Under the pieces are notes generated by a model. That model made no database searches, was not told the DNA's origin, and was given only the letters and a program-made list of their open reading frames with translations. Both the position numbers and the translations under genes were made by a program. A DNA stretch of 64,000 bases from the NCBI RefSeq assembly GCF_900119735.1, contig NZ_FPJW01000005.1, positions 62,001 through 126,000 of the forward strand, read 5' to 3'. Numbering within the stretch: position 1 is the first letter of the stretch; every line of letters starts with the position of its first letter. The stretch comes from Marinospirillum alkaliphilum DSM 21637 (GTDB lineage Bacteria > Pseudomonadota > Gammaproteobacteria > Pseudomonadales > Halomonadaceae). Shown one piece after another: positions 47,533 to 56,276 of this stretch.

Positions 47533-49158
47533 CTAAACCCTGAACTTGCCAACACTCGACTGTAAGTTTCGAGCCAGCTCAGCCAGAGCACGACTGGCTT
47601 CCACGTTTTCCTGCATGCCCTGAGCCGCTTCTTCAGAAGCTTCGGTGATGCTGCTGAAATTTCGATTGATTTCATCTGCCACCGCTGACTGTTCTTCCGC
47701 TGCACTGGCAATCTGGGTATTCATGTCATTGATGTCATTCACCGAGCGCTGAATAGCCTCCAGAGAGTCACCCGCACGTCGAGCCTGCTCCACACTCTGG
47801 GCAGCCTTGTTACGCCCGCGCTCCATCACTTCAACAGCACCACGGGCGCCACTTTGCATCTTTTCAATGCGCTGCTGTATGTCACGGGTGGACTCCTGGG
47901 TACGACTGGCTAATGCACGCACCTCATCGGCCACCACTGCAAAACCTCGACCATGCTCACCGGCACGTGCAGCTTCGATGGCCGCATTCAGTGCCAGCAG
48001 GTTGGTTTGCTCTGCAATGGTTTCAATCACTTCCAGCACGGTGCCAATGGCATTGCTGTCTTCTGACAACTGGTCGATCACACGACCGGCTTCCTGCACC
48101 TGATAAGCCAGCTCATCAATGCTGGTCAGGGTGCGCTTCACTTCTGCTCCACCGGCCAGGGTTTCTTCGTGGGCGCTATTGGCCAGGTTTGAAGCCATCA
48201 GTGTGTGACCAACCACCCCTTGCACAGTTGCAGACATCTGACTGATGGCCGCAGCACCCTGCTCGGTCTGTTCACGCTGCATGCTCACCAGTTGCTGGTT
48301 ACGACGGGCTCGCTCACTCATCTGCTGCGCAGCACTGGACAAGGTTTCAGAGCTTTGAGCCACTTCCTTGATAATGCCAGCCAACTGGCGTGTCATGCTG
48401 GCCACTGCACCCATGATACTGTCTGGGTGACGGGTCGGAATATCCAGCGTCAAGTCACCGGATGCCACCTGACGAATCAGACGTGCAGCCACTTCCGGTT
48501 CACCACCAATGGTACGGCTGAGGTTATTCACCAGACGCACACTGATCACCACCGCCAGCACCAGAGACACCCCGGCAATGACCAGAATCAGGGTCTGGAA
48601 GCCGCTGGTTTCAGCACGCACAAACGCCACCTGCCGCTGAATGTCACGCTCCTGGTAATCAATAAAGGCGTTGATGGCTGCCAGCCATTCGCTGTAAGCC
48701 GGTGAGACCTGGGTCATCAACAACTGACGTGCTGCCTCCGAATCGCTCTGGGCCAGCAGGTTCAGGGTGTTTTCGGTCAGGCGGACGGTTCGCTTTTCTA
48801 TCGCCTGAATATTACCCAGCAACTGACGTTCCTCACTACTCGCCTGATGACTGGCAAACAGCTGATCCATTTCACGTGCCGACTGCTGATAAAAAGCATC
48901 CAACTCGGTGATTTCACGCAAAAATGGCTGACGCTCTGCACTGGAATCCACCAGCACGGCATCGCGAATGGAAATGGCCCGGTCGTGCACACTGCCACGG
49001 AAGTTGATGGCAAAACGCTGTTTTCTGGAATCCACATCATTCACCTGGGTGAGGACTGCATCCACCGCACCGATTTTTACCCATCCCACCAGGGCAATTA
49101 CCAGAATCAGGGCGATTACCAATCCAAACCCCAGATACAGACGTTGCGCTATGGTCAT
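47533..49158 (-). CDS. Methyl-accepting chemotaxis protein with four-helix-bundle sensor
   Basis: 541 aa from ATG 49158 (GGAG 9 nt before). TM1 about 9-30; a periplasmic helical domain about 31-190 of the 4HB_MCP type ([25 protein letters not shown] is the family signature region); TM2 about 190-212; HAMP ([30 protein letters not shown]). The signalling domain tip is [40 protein letters not shown]. It ends GKFRV, without a tether pentapeptide. Its ligand is unknown; 4HB receptors often bind small organic acids or amino acids. Confidence 0.94.
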   Translation of the reverse strand: MTIAQRLYLGFGLVIALILVIALVGWVKIGAVDAVLTQVNDVDSRKQRFAINFRGSVHDRAISIRDAVLVDSSAERQPFLREITELDAFYQQSAREMDQLFASHQASSEERQLLGNIQAIEKRTVRLTENTLNLLAQSDSEAARQLLMTQVSPAYSEWLAAINAFIDYQERDIQRQVAFVRAETSGFQTLILVIAGVSLVLAVVISVRLVNNLSRTIGGEPEVAARLIRQVASGDLTLDIPTRHPDSIMGAVASMTRQLAGIIKEVAQSSETLSSAAQQMSERARRNQQLVSMQREQTEQGAAAISQMSATVQGVVGHTLMASNLANSAHEETLAGGAEVKRTLTSIDELAYQVQEAGRVIDQLSEDSNAIGTVLEVIETIAEQTNLLALNAAIEAARAGEHGRGFAVVADEVRALASRTQESTRDIQQRIEKMQSGARGAVEVMERGRNKAAQSVEQARRAGDSLEAIQRSVNDINDMNTQIASAAEEQSAVADEINRNFSSITEASEEAAQGMQENVEASRALAELARNLQSSVGKFRV

Positions 49159-49224
49159 GCTTCTACTCCAGAAATGACTAAAACAAGTTGGCGGCACTCT
49201 AATGTTTCAATTTGCTTGCAGCAA

Positions 49225-49257
49225 TAAAAAAACGGAGCGAAAAAAATTCCACTCCGT
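49225..49257 (-). terminator. Probable rho-independent terminator downstream of the nosP-kinase-HDOD operon
   Basis: Minus-strand reading: ACGGAG ... CTCCGT stem (6 bp, AT-rich loop) followed by TTTTTTTATT. It is 170 bp past the HDOD gene stop and 67 bp before the MCP start. Confidence 0.6.
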
Positions 49258-49305
49258 GTCACTGTTACAATCCTGAAACATTTCAAGCATAGGCTTCATT
49301 CAGTT

Positions 49306-49325
49306 AATGTATAGCATTTGTATAA
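49306..49325 (+). promoter_or_regulatory. Weak candidate of the TGTAT-N6-TGTAT repeat
   Basis: AATGTATAGCATTTGTATAA: two TGTAT half sites with starts 11 bp apart as in the stronger copies, but without the CA tail. It lies upstream of the 4HB-MCP gene. Confidence 0.3.
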
Positions 49326-49427
49326 CTAATGCCAACTTTTAAAAATCACCACCACCCAAGCCCGGGGAGGACTTGAGTTAAGGTGATAAAGCAGCAGAGG
49401 AGCAGCAGTCTGTAATTCAGATATTTC

Positions 49428-50657
49428 TTAATTTTCTTCAGTCATGGCCATCATATCCTGCGCCCAGGCCACACTGCTCAGGTACTTACGATTCAGGATT
49501 TCCACCTGTTTCTGTGAGCGCTTTTCAAGGCTGGCCTGTTCAAAGGATTCAATCACCTGCAGGATTTTGCCAAGTTCACCCTGATGCTGCAGCAGTGCCG
49601 CCACCACCTGGGGGTCCATGAAGGCTTCCTTGAGTAGCACTTCCAGCGCCACACCTTCCAACTGTTCCATCATTGAAAACAAGCCAGTGGTGAAGGCCAT
49701 GTCTGCATCCACACCCTCCAGGTGGCTTGCCAATTGGCGTGCCATGCTGGCCCGTACCAGCATCTGAAACACCAGCAAACGCTTGACCGGCTCATTGGCG
49801 GCCAGCAGCAGGGTGGCCGTCAGCGCACGAATTTTATCCAGTCCCAGCAGGGTAATGGCCTGACTGACACTGCTGATCTGGTGTAAACGCCGCTCCGAAG
49901 CCGAGTTAACCCGCTTGAACAGCAAATGACATAAATGAGGATCCTGTACAATCAGCCGTTCCAACTGACGGATATCCACTTCTGGGTCATAGAGGGTACG
50001 CAGCAGCTTCATGTCTGCCGCCCGATTACCCCGCCGTGGACCACTGCCCAGCGACTGGATGGCCTGAGGCAAGGCATAAAAGTAACCCTGAAACAGATCA
50101 AAACCTGCATCCCGCGCTGCCTGCAGTGCTTCTGCCTGCTCAATAAAAGCAGCCAGCAGGGTTTTACCTGCTGCTTTAAGGCTGGGCACAACCGCCATAG
50201 CCTGTGGTTGGCGTACATCCACCTTCACGATGTCCACCAGCTCCAGCAGTGACTGTCCCGGCCCTTGCAACCAACCCAGGGTTGCTGCCATGCGATACCC
50301 CTGCTGGTGTGCAGCACGCAGATTGCAGACCAGATCAAAGTCTGGCACCACTTCGGGTAACTCAATCACCACTTGTTCTACGGGTAAAGGCAAGAGTTCG
50401 GGGCGGGCCAACCAGTCGGGTGAAACATTCAGGTACAACTGACGCGAGCCGACCAGCGCATCCAGACCAATTTCATAAAACGCTGCACTGCAAGCTCGGG
50501 CCGTGGCAATCAGGGGGTCAGTGATATCAGCCTGCAAGGCACCCCCATGGGCGCGGTACAAGAGTTCATCCGCCACATGATGCAGTTGGGCATCACAAAT
50601 GGGCTGCAAAGCAATGCAATAACGTGCCTCATCACTGGGCAAGGCGCTCTGACTCAT
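49428..50657 (-). CDS. HDOD protein with degenerate EAL domain (paralogue 2)
   Basis: 409 aa from ATG 50657; a GTG directly before it (50660) is also possible. It is clearly a paralogue of the protein at 40218 (shared YCIALQPICD, HHVADELLYRA, FQGYFYA). In the EAL-like half, LYLNVSPDWL and DIVKVD remain, but the DD motif and AEGVE are lost, so it is probably catalytically dead. HDOD half: LIVQDPHLCHLLFKRVNSASERR, VSQAITLLGLDKIRALTATLLLA. It is the last gene of an operon starting with a NosP-like FIST protein and a hybrid kinase; it touches the kinase stop. Possible role: effector protein reading c-di-GMP or kinase state (inference). Confidence 0.88.
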   Translation of the reverse strand: MSQSALPSDEARYCIALQPICDAQLHHVADELLYRAHGGALQADITDPLIATARACSAAFYEIGLDALVGSRQLYLNVSPDWLARPELLPLPVEQVVIELPEVVPDFDLVCNLRAAHQQGYRMAATLGWLQGPGQSLLELVDIVKVDVRQPQAMAVVPSLKAAGKTLLAAFIEQAEALQAARDAGFDLFQGYFYALPQAIQSLGSGPRRGNRAADMKLLRTLYDPEVDIRQLERLIVQDPHLCHLLFKRVNSASERRLHQISSVSQAITLLGLDKIRALTATLLLAANEPVKRLLVFQMLVRASMARQLASHLEGVDADMAFTTGLFSMMEQLEGVALEVLLKEAFMDPQVVAALLQHQGELGKILQVIESFEQASLEKRSQKQVEILNRKYLSSVAWAQDMMAMTEEN

Positions 50658-50660
50658 CAC

Positions 50661-53228
50661 TCAAGCATCCAGACGTTGTTGCAAGACTGGCTGTAATCTT
50701 GCCAGCTGCTCTTGTACTTGTGTCAGCAGGGCTTCTGGGTTCTGCCCCTGCTTAGCCGCCAGCTCCAGTGCCAGCACTGCTTCCACTGCCTCTGTTGCAC
50801 AGAAGGTTCCCAGCAAACCCTTGAGGGTATGAGCAACCTCAGCCACCTGTTGCAGACGTGACTCAGCCACAGCGGCTTCCAGCTGTGCCAGGTGTTCCGG
50901 CAAACCACCCATAAACATGGCTAACACTTCCAGCAGCAACTCTTCATCACCACCGATGTGGTCCACTGCCAGCGCCCAGTCGTAAAGGTTGGTATCAGTC
51001 ATCACACTATTCTTCTGTTCAGTTTTGCCCGGCAGCGGGGCACTCATGAGGGTTTCAAGGGTTGAGTCGGAAAGGGCTTCCACCATCGCATCCAGAGACA
51101 AGAGAGACTGGGTATTGCCTGCCGGACGCAGATCTTCCTGCAATACCAGTACCCGGTTCATCTCATCAAACAAGGCCTGGGGTTGTACCGGTTTGGAAAC
51201 ATAACCATCCATGCCTGCATCCAGGCAACGCTCACGATCGCCCTGCATGGCATTGGCCGTCATTGCCACAATAGGGGTAGGCAGACAGCCAGGCATTTTC
51301 TGCTCCTGCTCACGAATCGAGCGGGTGGCCTCCAGACCGTCCATTTCAGGCATCATCACGTCCATCAGGATCAGATCAAAATCCTGCTGCTGCCAGAGAC
51401 TGACCGCCTTGGCACCATTATCTGCAATCACCGGATGAATGCCTTTTTTCTCCAGCAATTTAATCGCCAGCCGCTGGTTGATGGGGTTGTCTTCCGCCAG
51501 CAGCACTTTAATTCCTTTCAGCACACCATCAGCAGTGGTTTCATGCAACGGAGTTTCACAATGGCTGAGCTGTTCCTGCAAAGCCCGCCGCAACTCACTC
51601 AGTGTCAGGGGTTTGGTCAGGTAGCCTGCAATGCCCAGTTCCCGGCACCGCCGTGCATCACCCGCTACCGCCGAGGAGGTCAGGATCAGTAGCCGGGTGC
51701 TATCCAGTAACTGCTCCTGCTGAAGTTTTTCGGTAGCCAGGTAACCATCCATGCCCGGCATCCAGGCATCCATCAACACCAGAGCAAATGGCTGGCTTGC
51801 ACGTGCTGCCTGACGGATCAGAAATATGGCTTCCGGTGCAGAACTGCAGCATTCCGCCTGCACACCAACATTGTGCAGCATGGCGGTAATCACTCGCCGA
51901 TTCATCGGCTCATCATCCACCAGCAGCACACGTTGCTGGCTTAAATCCACCGGTATCCGATCCAGGGATTCTGGTGCCTCTGCCAACAACAGGGGCAATT
52001 CAAAACAGAAACAGCTGCCCTTGCCCAGTTCGCTGGTGACAGCGATCTGACCACCTTGCATTTCCACCAGTTGACGCGTAATCGCCAACCCCAGGCCGGT
52101 GCCTTCATATTTACGGTTGGTGGCTGCGTCCACCTGCTCAAAGGGATTAAAAACCTGTTGCAAGCGATCAGCAGGAATTCCGATGCCGGTGTCCTGAATG
52201 CAAAAACGGAAGCTGGCTGGCTCGACAGCGGTCAGGTACTCCAGTGTCAAGGTGACCTGCCCCCACTCGGTAAACTTGATGGCATTACCCAGGAGGTTGA
52301 TCAAAATCTGCCGTAAGCGGGTGGCATCCACACTGACATAACGGGGTAGATCTTCCGGCAGGTCATAGTGGATCTGCAGGTTTCTGGACCAGGCACGGGG
52401 TGCCATGGACTTTACCGTTGCACCCACCAACTCGATCAGGTCGGTGGTTTCCGGCTGCAGGTCAAACTTGCCGGCTTCAATTTTGGAGAGATCCAGCAGG
52501 TGATTGATGATTTCCAGCAACTGACTGGCCGACAGGCGCGCCAGGCTCAGGTGTTCACGCTGCTCCCTTTCCAGTGAGCTATCCATCACCAGATCCAGCA
52601 TGCCGATCACCCCATTCATGGGGGTGCGGATTTCATGACTCATATTGGCCAGAAACTGGCTTTTTGCCAGACTGGCTGCCTCTGCCGCACGGATTTTTTC
52701 CTGCAACCGGGCTTCATAACGACAAGCCAGCAATGCATTGGCCAGTTTGTTCATCAGCTTTTGCAGTGATGCCTGCAACTCGGGACGTAAGGCACTGGCA
52801 TTTTTTTTCAGCAGCAATACACCCACACCGGGCAAGGCAAATGCGTGGCAGGCCGCCCCTGCTGCAGACTCAACTGTTAACGGCAAACTGGCTTCAAAAG
52901 CAGGTAAGCAGCCTTCTGAGTCAGGCAAAAACAAACCGGGAAAATGGCTGAGTGCATCTTCTGGCTGACGCAAAAAATGACGTGGCAGGCTTTGCAGCAT
53001 TTGCCATTGCAGCCTTGTCGGCAGCACTGCATCAGCACTCATCTGAAGCTGTGATTGGGGCTGTGTTTGAGGCTGGGACTGATACTCAAGCACCGCGCAA
53101 CCACTGCAATTCAGCACACGCATCAGGGTGCTCAGCGACTCACGCAACATTTTGCCGGTATCCAGGCTGTTGCCAATCGCCAGCGAGATTTCAAAAAGCA
53201 GTTCGGTTTCTTGTGATGGATTCAGCAT
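50661..53228 (-). CDS. Hybrid histidine kinase GAF-HisKA-HATPase-REC-REC-HPt next to NosP-like protein
   Basis: 855 aa from ATG 53228. N-terminal GAF-like domain (about 5-165; [31 protein letters not shown]), HisKA ([18 protein letters not shown], His about 198), HATPase_c (DTGIGI, EGTGLGL), REC1 ([11 protein letters not shown], Asp in [10 protein letters not shown]), REC2 ([10 protein letters not shown], Asp in [10 protein letters not shown], Lys in VSKP) and a C-terminal HPt (about 760-850; His in [10 protein letters not shown]). No membrane segment, so soluble. The adjacent upstream gene encodes a FIST protein, as nosP adjoins nahK in Pseudomonas and relatives, where heme-bound NO changes kinase activity. 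The N-terminal sensor differs from PAS-type NahK, so only the pairing is claimed. Confidence 0.93.
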   Translation of the reverse strand: MLNPSQETELLFEISLAIGNSLDTGKMLRESLSTLMRVLNCSGCAVLEYQSQPQTQPQSQLQMSADAVLPTRLQWQMLQSLPRHFLRQPEDALSHFPGLFLPDSEGCLPAFEASLPLTVESAAGAACHAFALPGVGVLLLKKNASALRPELQASLQKLMNKLANALLACRYEARLQEKIRAAEAASLAKSQFLANMSHEIRTPMNGVIGMLDLVMDSSLEREQREHLSLARLSASQLLEIINHLLDLSKIEAGKFDLQPETTDLIELVGATVKSMAPRAWSRNLQIHYDLPEDLPRYVSVDATRLRQILINLLGNAIKFTEWGQVTLTLEYLTAVEPASFRFCIQDTGIGIPADRLQQVFNPFEQVDAATNRKYEGTGLGLAITRQLVEMQGGQIAVTSELGKGSCFCFELPLLLAEAPESLDRIPVDLSQQRVLLVDDEPMNRRVITAMLHNVGVQAECCSSAPEAIFLIRQAARASQPFALVLMDAWMPGMDGYLATEKLQQEQLLDSTRLLILTSSAVAGDARRCRELGIAGYLTKPLTLSELRRALQEQLSHCETPLHETTADGVLKGIKVLLAEDNPINQRLAIKLLEKKGIHPVIADNGAKAVSLWQQQDFDLILMDVMMPEMDGLEATRSIREQEQKMPGCLPTPIVAMTANAMQGDRERCLDAGMDGYVSKPVQPQALFDEMNRVLVLQEDLRPAGNTQSLLSLDAMVEALSDSTLETLMSAPLPGKTEQKNSVMTDTNLYDWALAVDHIGGDEELLLEVLAMFMGGLPEHLAQLEAAVAESRLQQVAEVAHTLKGLLGTFCATEAVEAVLALELAAKQGQNPEALLTQVQEQLARLQPVLQQRLDA

Positions 53229-53300
53229 CAACCCGTCCGGTTCATCAATGCACAGCGTTTAACGCCTGGTCCTGGCTTCATAAGCTAACCGCAACAGGGC

Positions 53301-54437
53301 TCAGGCTTTGCCCAGCAAACCCAGCACAGCGGTTTTGTTATAAAACTCAAGATAGTCCCGACCACTATTGGCTATCTCACCCAGTGTCAGTGCACCCACC
53401 AGCGGATAATCACCGGCAACCTGAGCAAACTCTTCAACAATTTGTTGTTCCATAAACAGCACGCGTGAAATGCAATCAATGAAACAGGCCAGTTGCGGTG
53501 CGCTGGTCTGTTCAGCATCCCAGGCCTGACGTGCCAGACTTGCAGCCTGCCCGGCAGCAGCAATCAAGGTTTCCGGAGTGCCATTCAGTACCCGTACAAA
53601 AGCTCCTTCCGGCACCTCTCCCACACAAACCATGGATTGCTGGTCCTTTAGCATCAGTGGGTCACGCACCACCATCTCGGAGTCCAGCTTGCTGATGCCA
53701 AAAGGATAAGCCTTGGCAATATCAAAAAAATTGCTGTCAGTGAAGGCTTGACCGGCATGGGGTTCAACCAGACTGCGGTAGGTCTCAAATGCAGGTTTCC
53801 AGTCCAGTTGCTGCACCAGATTTTTATGGGCTGCGGTTACTTTCATCGGCTCGCTGATGGCTTGCCATCCATGTGCAACTCCAATACCACTGGCCAGTGG
53901 TAAACGGATCAACAACGCAGCGTCCATGCACAAGCCTTGAGGGGTCAGCAGGCAGGGTTTCTGCACAAAACTCAGTGAGCCGGCACCGCCACCTAAATAG
54001 TTGCGCTCCAACCCGAAGTTGATAAACAAGGATTCAACCAGTGTGGCAATGCAGGTGGCCAGGCCATCCACCAACACCAGATGGGTGGATGGGCCTTCCA
54101 GTGCTTCCCATGCATCAGCAAGCGCGGACAAGGGGGTATCAAAATCAGCCTGAGTATCACTGAGCCGGGGAATCACTTGCCATTGCACTGACCAAGGTAG
54201 AGCTACCAGCACAGCACCTTCGGTGTAGTTCTGCTGCTCATGGATGATTTGCGGGAAAATACCACCTACCACCTGCAGGCGCGTTTGCTGAAGCAAGGGG
54301 TCCAGCTGATCGGCAGTCCACTGATTGGCATCAGCTGCAAACACCAGTACTGACTGCAGGGTTGGATCATTGGCCAACTGCTCCAGACCGGCCTGAAAGG
54401 CCTGGATATCAGGTTCAGCAATAAAATGTATTTTCAT
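53301..54437 (-). CDS. nosP: FIST-domain protein, NosP-like nitric-oxide sensor candidate
   Basis: 378 aa, the length usual for NosP. FIST_N (about 10-215: SVLVFAADANQWTADQLDPLLQQTRLQVVGGIFPQII, FGLERNYLGGGAGSL) followed by FIST_C (about 220-370: AYPFGISKLDSEMVVRDPLM, GDYPLVGALTLGEIANSGRDYLEFYNKTAVLG). It is soluble, with no signal or kinase domain. NosP proteins bind heme and NO and modulate a cognate hybrid kinase to control biofilm dispersal. The hybrid kinase and HDOD genes follow in the same direction. The heme ligand cannot be confirmed by eye. GGAGCGG precedes the ATG. A copy of the TGTATC direct repeat lies 74 bp upstream. Confidence 0.85.
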   Translation of the reverse strand: MKIHFIAEPDIQAFQAGLEQLANDPTLQSVLVFAADANQWTADQLDPLLQQTRLQVVGGIFPQIIHEQQNYTEGAVLVALPWSVQWQVIPRLSDTQADFDTPLSALADAWEALEGPSTHLVLVDGLATCIATLVESLFINFGLERNYLGGGAGSLSFVQKPCLLTPQGLCMDAALLIRLPLASGIGVAHGWQAISEPMKVTAAHKNLVQQLDWKPAFETYRSLVEPHAGQAFTDSNFFDIAKAYPFGISKLDSEMVVRDPLMLKDQQSMVCVGEVPEGAFVRVLNGTPETLIAAAGQAASLARQAWDAEQTSAPQLACFIDCISRVLFMEQQIVEEFAQVAGDYPLVGALTLGEIANSGRDYLEFYNKTAVLGLLGKA

Positions 54438-54510
54438 AACCGCTCCGCCATTAACAGGCGATTATCATACACCATTAAACTGTCATTTTGTTACTTTGGT
54501 GATGCCTGAC

Positions 54511-54530
54511 GATACATTTTAGATACAATT
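54511..54530 (-). promoter_or_regulatory. Candidate operator: TGTATC direct repeat upstream of the FIST gene (copy 5)
   Basis: Minus strand AATTGTATCTAAAATGTATC: two TGTATC half sites with starts 11 bp apart, the same phase as copies at 14.8 and 20.9 kb. It lies 74 bp before the FIST start and oriented towards it. Confidence 0.5.
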
Positions 54531-54532
54531 CA

Positions 54533-55819
54533 TCATTTGAAGACCACGTAGCGGTTTCTACCAGCCTGCTTGGCTTCATACATGGCCTGATCAGCCTGAT
54601 CCAGCAACTCGGTGACGGTTACATCCGAGTTTTGCGGATAAAAGGTAATGCCAATGCTGGCAGATACCCGCAGTTGCTGGTCCTGCCACTCAACCGGCTC
54701 ACGGACCACAGCCAACAGTCGATTCAATAAACCATTCAGTTGCTCAGGAAGGGTCACTGACTCCAGCACCAGGGCAAACTCATCACCGCCCAGGCGCGCC
54801 AGGGTGTCTTCTTCCCGCAGACAGGCAGCCATACGTTTGGCCAGTACCTCCAGCACCCGATCACCGGCAGCATGACCATGGGTATCATTCACCGGTTTAA
54901 AACCATCCAGATCCAGATAGCCCACAGCAATTCTACTGTGGTGACGATCAGCAAAAGCAGTGGATTGTTTCAGGCGATAATTGAACAGCACGCGATTCGG
55001 CAAACCGGTCAAGGCATCAAAATGAGCCAGATGCTCCAGCTCTGACTGCAGGGCTTTTTGTTCAGTGACATCCGTGAACAGTGCCACATACTGCCGCACC
55101 TGACCGGTTACATCGCGCACTGCGCGAATGGTCATGCTTTCTACAAACAGCTCACCGTTTTTGCGGCGGTTGCGAATTTCACCCTGCCACTCCCCTTTAT
55201 CGTTAAGCGCCTGCCACAACTGCTGGTAAAACCCGGCATCGTGGTGGCCAGAACTTAACAGCGAAGGGTTACGCCCCAGGGCTTCTTCACGGCTGTATCC
55301 GGTAATCTGGGTAAAGGACGGGTTGACTTCAATGATCCGAGATTCAGCATCAGTGATCATGATGCCCTCACGGGCATGATTGAATACCGTCAGCGCCAGA
55401 CGTTCACTGGCATCACGCTGATGGCGCAACAGCGCATAATGTACCGCCTTGCGCAGCACCGAGCCATCCGCACCTTTACTGAGGTAATCCTCGGCACCAG
55501 CCTCTATGGCCAGGCGAGTTGCATCCAGATCATCCAGACCGGTCAATACCACAATCGGGACATCAGGAATCAGCTCTCGGCAACGCAGGACCGTCTGAGT
55601 ACCCGTGGAGTCTGGCAGGTTCAAGTCCAGCAGTATCACATCCGGCTGTACCTGCTGCTCCCGCAACAAGCTGACTGCTGCGCCCAGGCTTGATGCTTCC
55701 AACACCTGGAAGGTTTCACCCGAGCGTTCCTGCAGCTGGTAACGAATTAACCGGGCATCACCGGGTTCATCTTCGATCAGCAGCACCACTGGAACGGCGT
55801 CTTGCTCATGTCTGGACAT
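54533..55819 (-). CDS. Response regulator REC-PAS-GGDEF diguanylate cyclase
   Basis: 428 aa. REC (about 8-130; LLIEDEPGDARL, Asp in LLDLNLPDSTG; the position of the usual Lys reads LSKG, as in the neighbouring Rcp1-like receivers), PAS (about 140-255; GREGIMITDAESRIIEVN-type, then GYSREEALGRNPSLLSSG) and GGDEF (about 265-425) with intact LGGDEF (344-348). An REED I-site (335-338) lies five residues before it, so product inhibition is expected. Activity: c-di-GMP synthesis. It is the last gene of the binding-protein/kinase/receiver operon, 16 nt after a single-domain receiver, and is the obvious enzymatic output. Confidence 0.94.
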   Translation of the reverse strand: MSRHEQDAVPVVLLIEDEPGDARLIRYQLQERSGETFQVLEASSLGAAVSLLREQQVQPDVILLDLNLPDSTGTQTVLRCRELIPDVPIVVLTGLDDLDATRLAIEAGAEDYLSKGADGSVLRKAVHYALLRHQRDASERLALTVFNHAREGIMITDAESRIIEVNPSFTQITGYSREEALGRNPSLLSSGHHDAGFYQQLWQALNDKGEWQGEIRNRRKNGELFVESMTIRAVRDVTGQVRQYVALFTDVTEQKALQSELEHLAHFDALTGLPNRVLFNYRLKQSTAFADRHHSRIAVGYLDLDGFKPVNDTHGHAAGDRVLEVLAKRMAACLREEDTLARLGGDEFALVLESVTLPEQLNGLLNRLLAVVREPVEWQDQQLRVSASIGITFYPQNSDVTVTELLDQADQAMYEAKQAGRNRYVVFK

Positions 55820-55835
55820 AACCTTGTTCCTTGCC

Positions 55836-56276
55836 TCAGCGATTAGCGGGTAAACGCACCAGGCTGATCCAGTAGTCTTTCAACTGCTGTACCTGACGAA
55901 TAAACAGATCAATTTCAACTGGTTTTACAATAAACCCGGCTGCACCCAGATTGTAAGAGGCCAGAATGTCGCTCTCTGCCTCGGAGGTGGTCAATACCAC
56001 CACCGGTATCTGGCGAAAATCCTCATCCTGTTTGATCCGCTCCAGAAAACTGCGACCATCCATACGCGGCATGTTCAGGTCCAGCAGGATCAAGTCAGGC
56101 CGCGGGGCTTGCGAGTGCCGCCCCTGCTGATGCAAATAATCAAATGCATCAACGCCATCCAGTGCATGCTGCAGATCCACCAGCAGACGCCCTTCTTCAA
56201 AAGCCATGCGGGTTAAATGTGCATCAGCAGCATCATCTTCCACCAGCAGCACACAAAAATTGTGAAGCTCAGCCAT
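55836..56276 (-). CDS. Single-domain response regulator (Rcp1-like)
   Basis: 146 aa, receiver only. LLVEDDAADAHLTRMAFEE, Asp in LILLDLNMPRMDGRSFLERIK, Thr in VVVLTTSEAESDI and Lys in FIVKPVEIDLF. The length and DLNMPRMDG pattern fit the Rcp1 group, which pairs with kinases of the phytochrome (HxLQEP) H-box type; the adjacent upstream kinase has exactly this H-box. It overlaps the kinase 3' end by 8 nt, so the two are coupled. It has no output domain, so it either acts by protein contact or relays onward to the REC-PAS-GGDEF protein next door. Confidence 0.94.
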   Translation of the reverse strand: MAELHNFCVLLVEDDAADAHLTRMAFEEGRLLVDLQHALDGVDAFDYLHQQGRHSQAPRPDLILLDLNMPRMDGRSFLERIKQDEDFRQIPVVVLTTSEAESDILASYNLGAAGFIVKPVEIDLFIRQVQQLKDYWISLVRLPANR

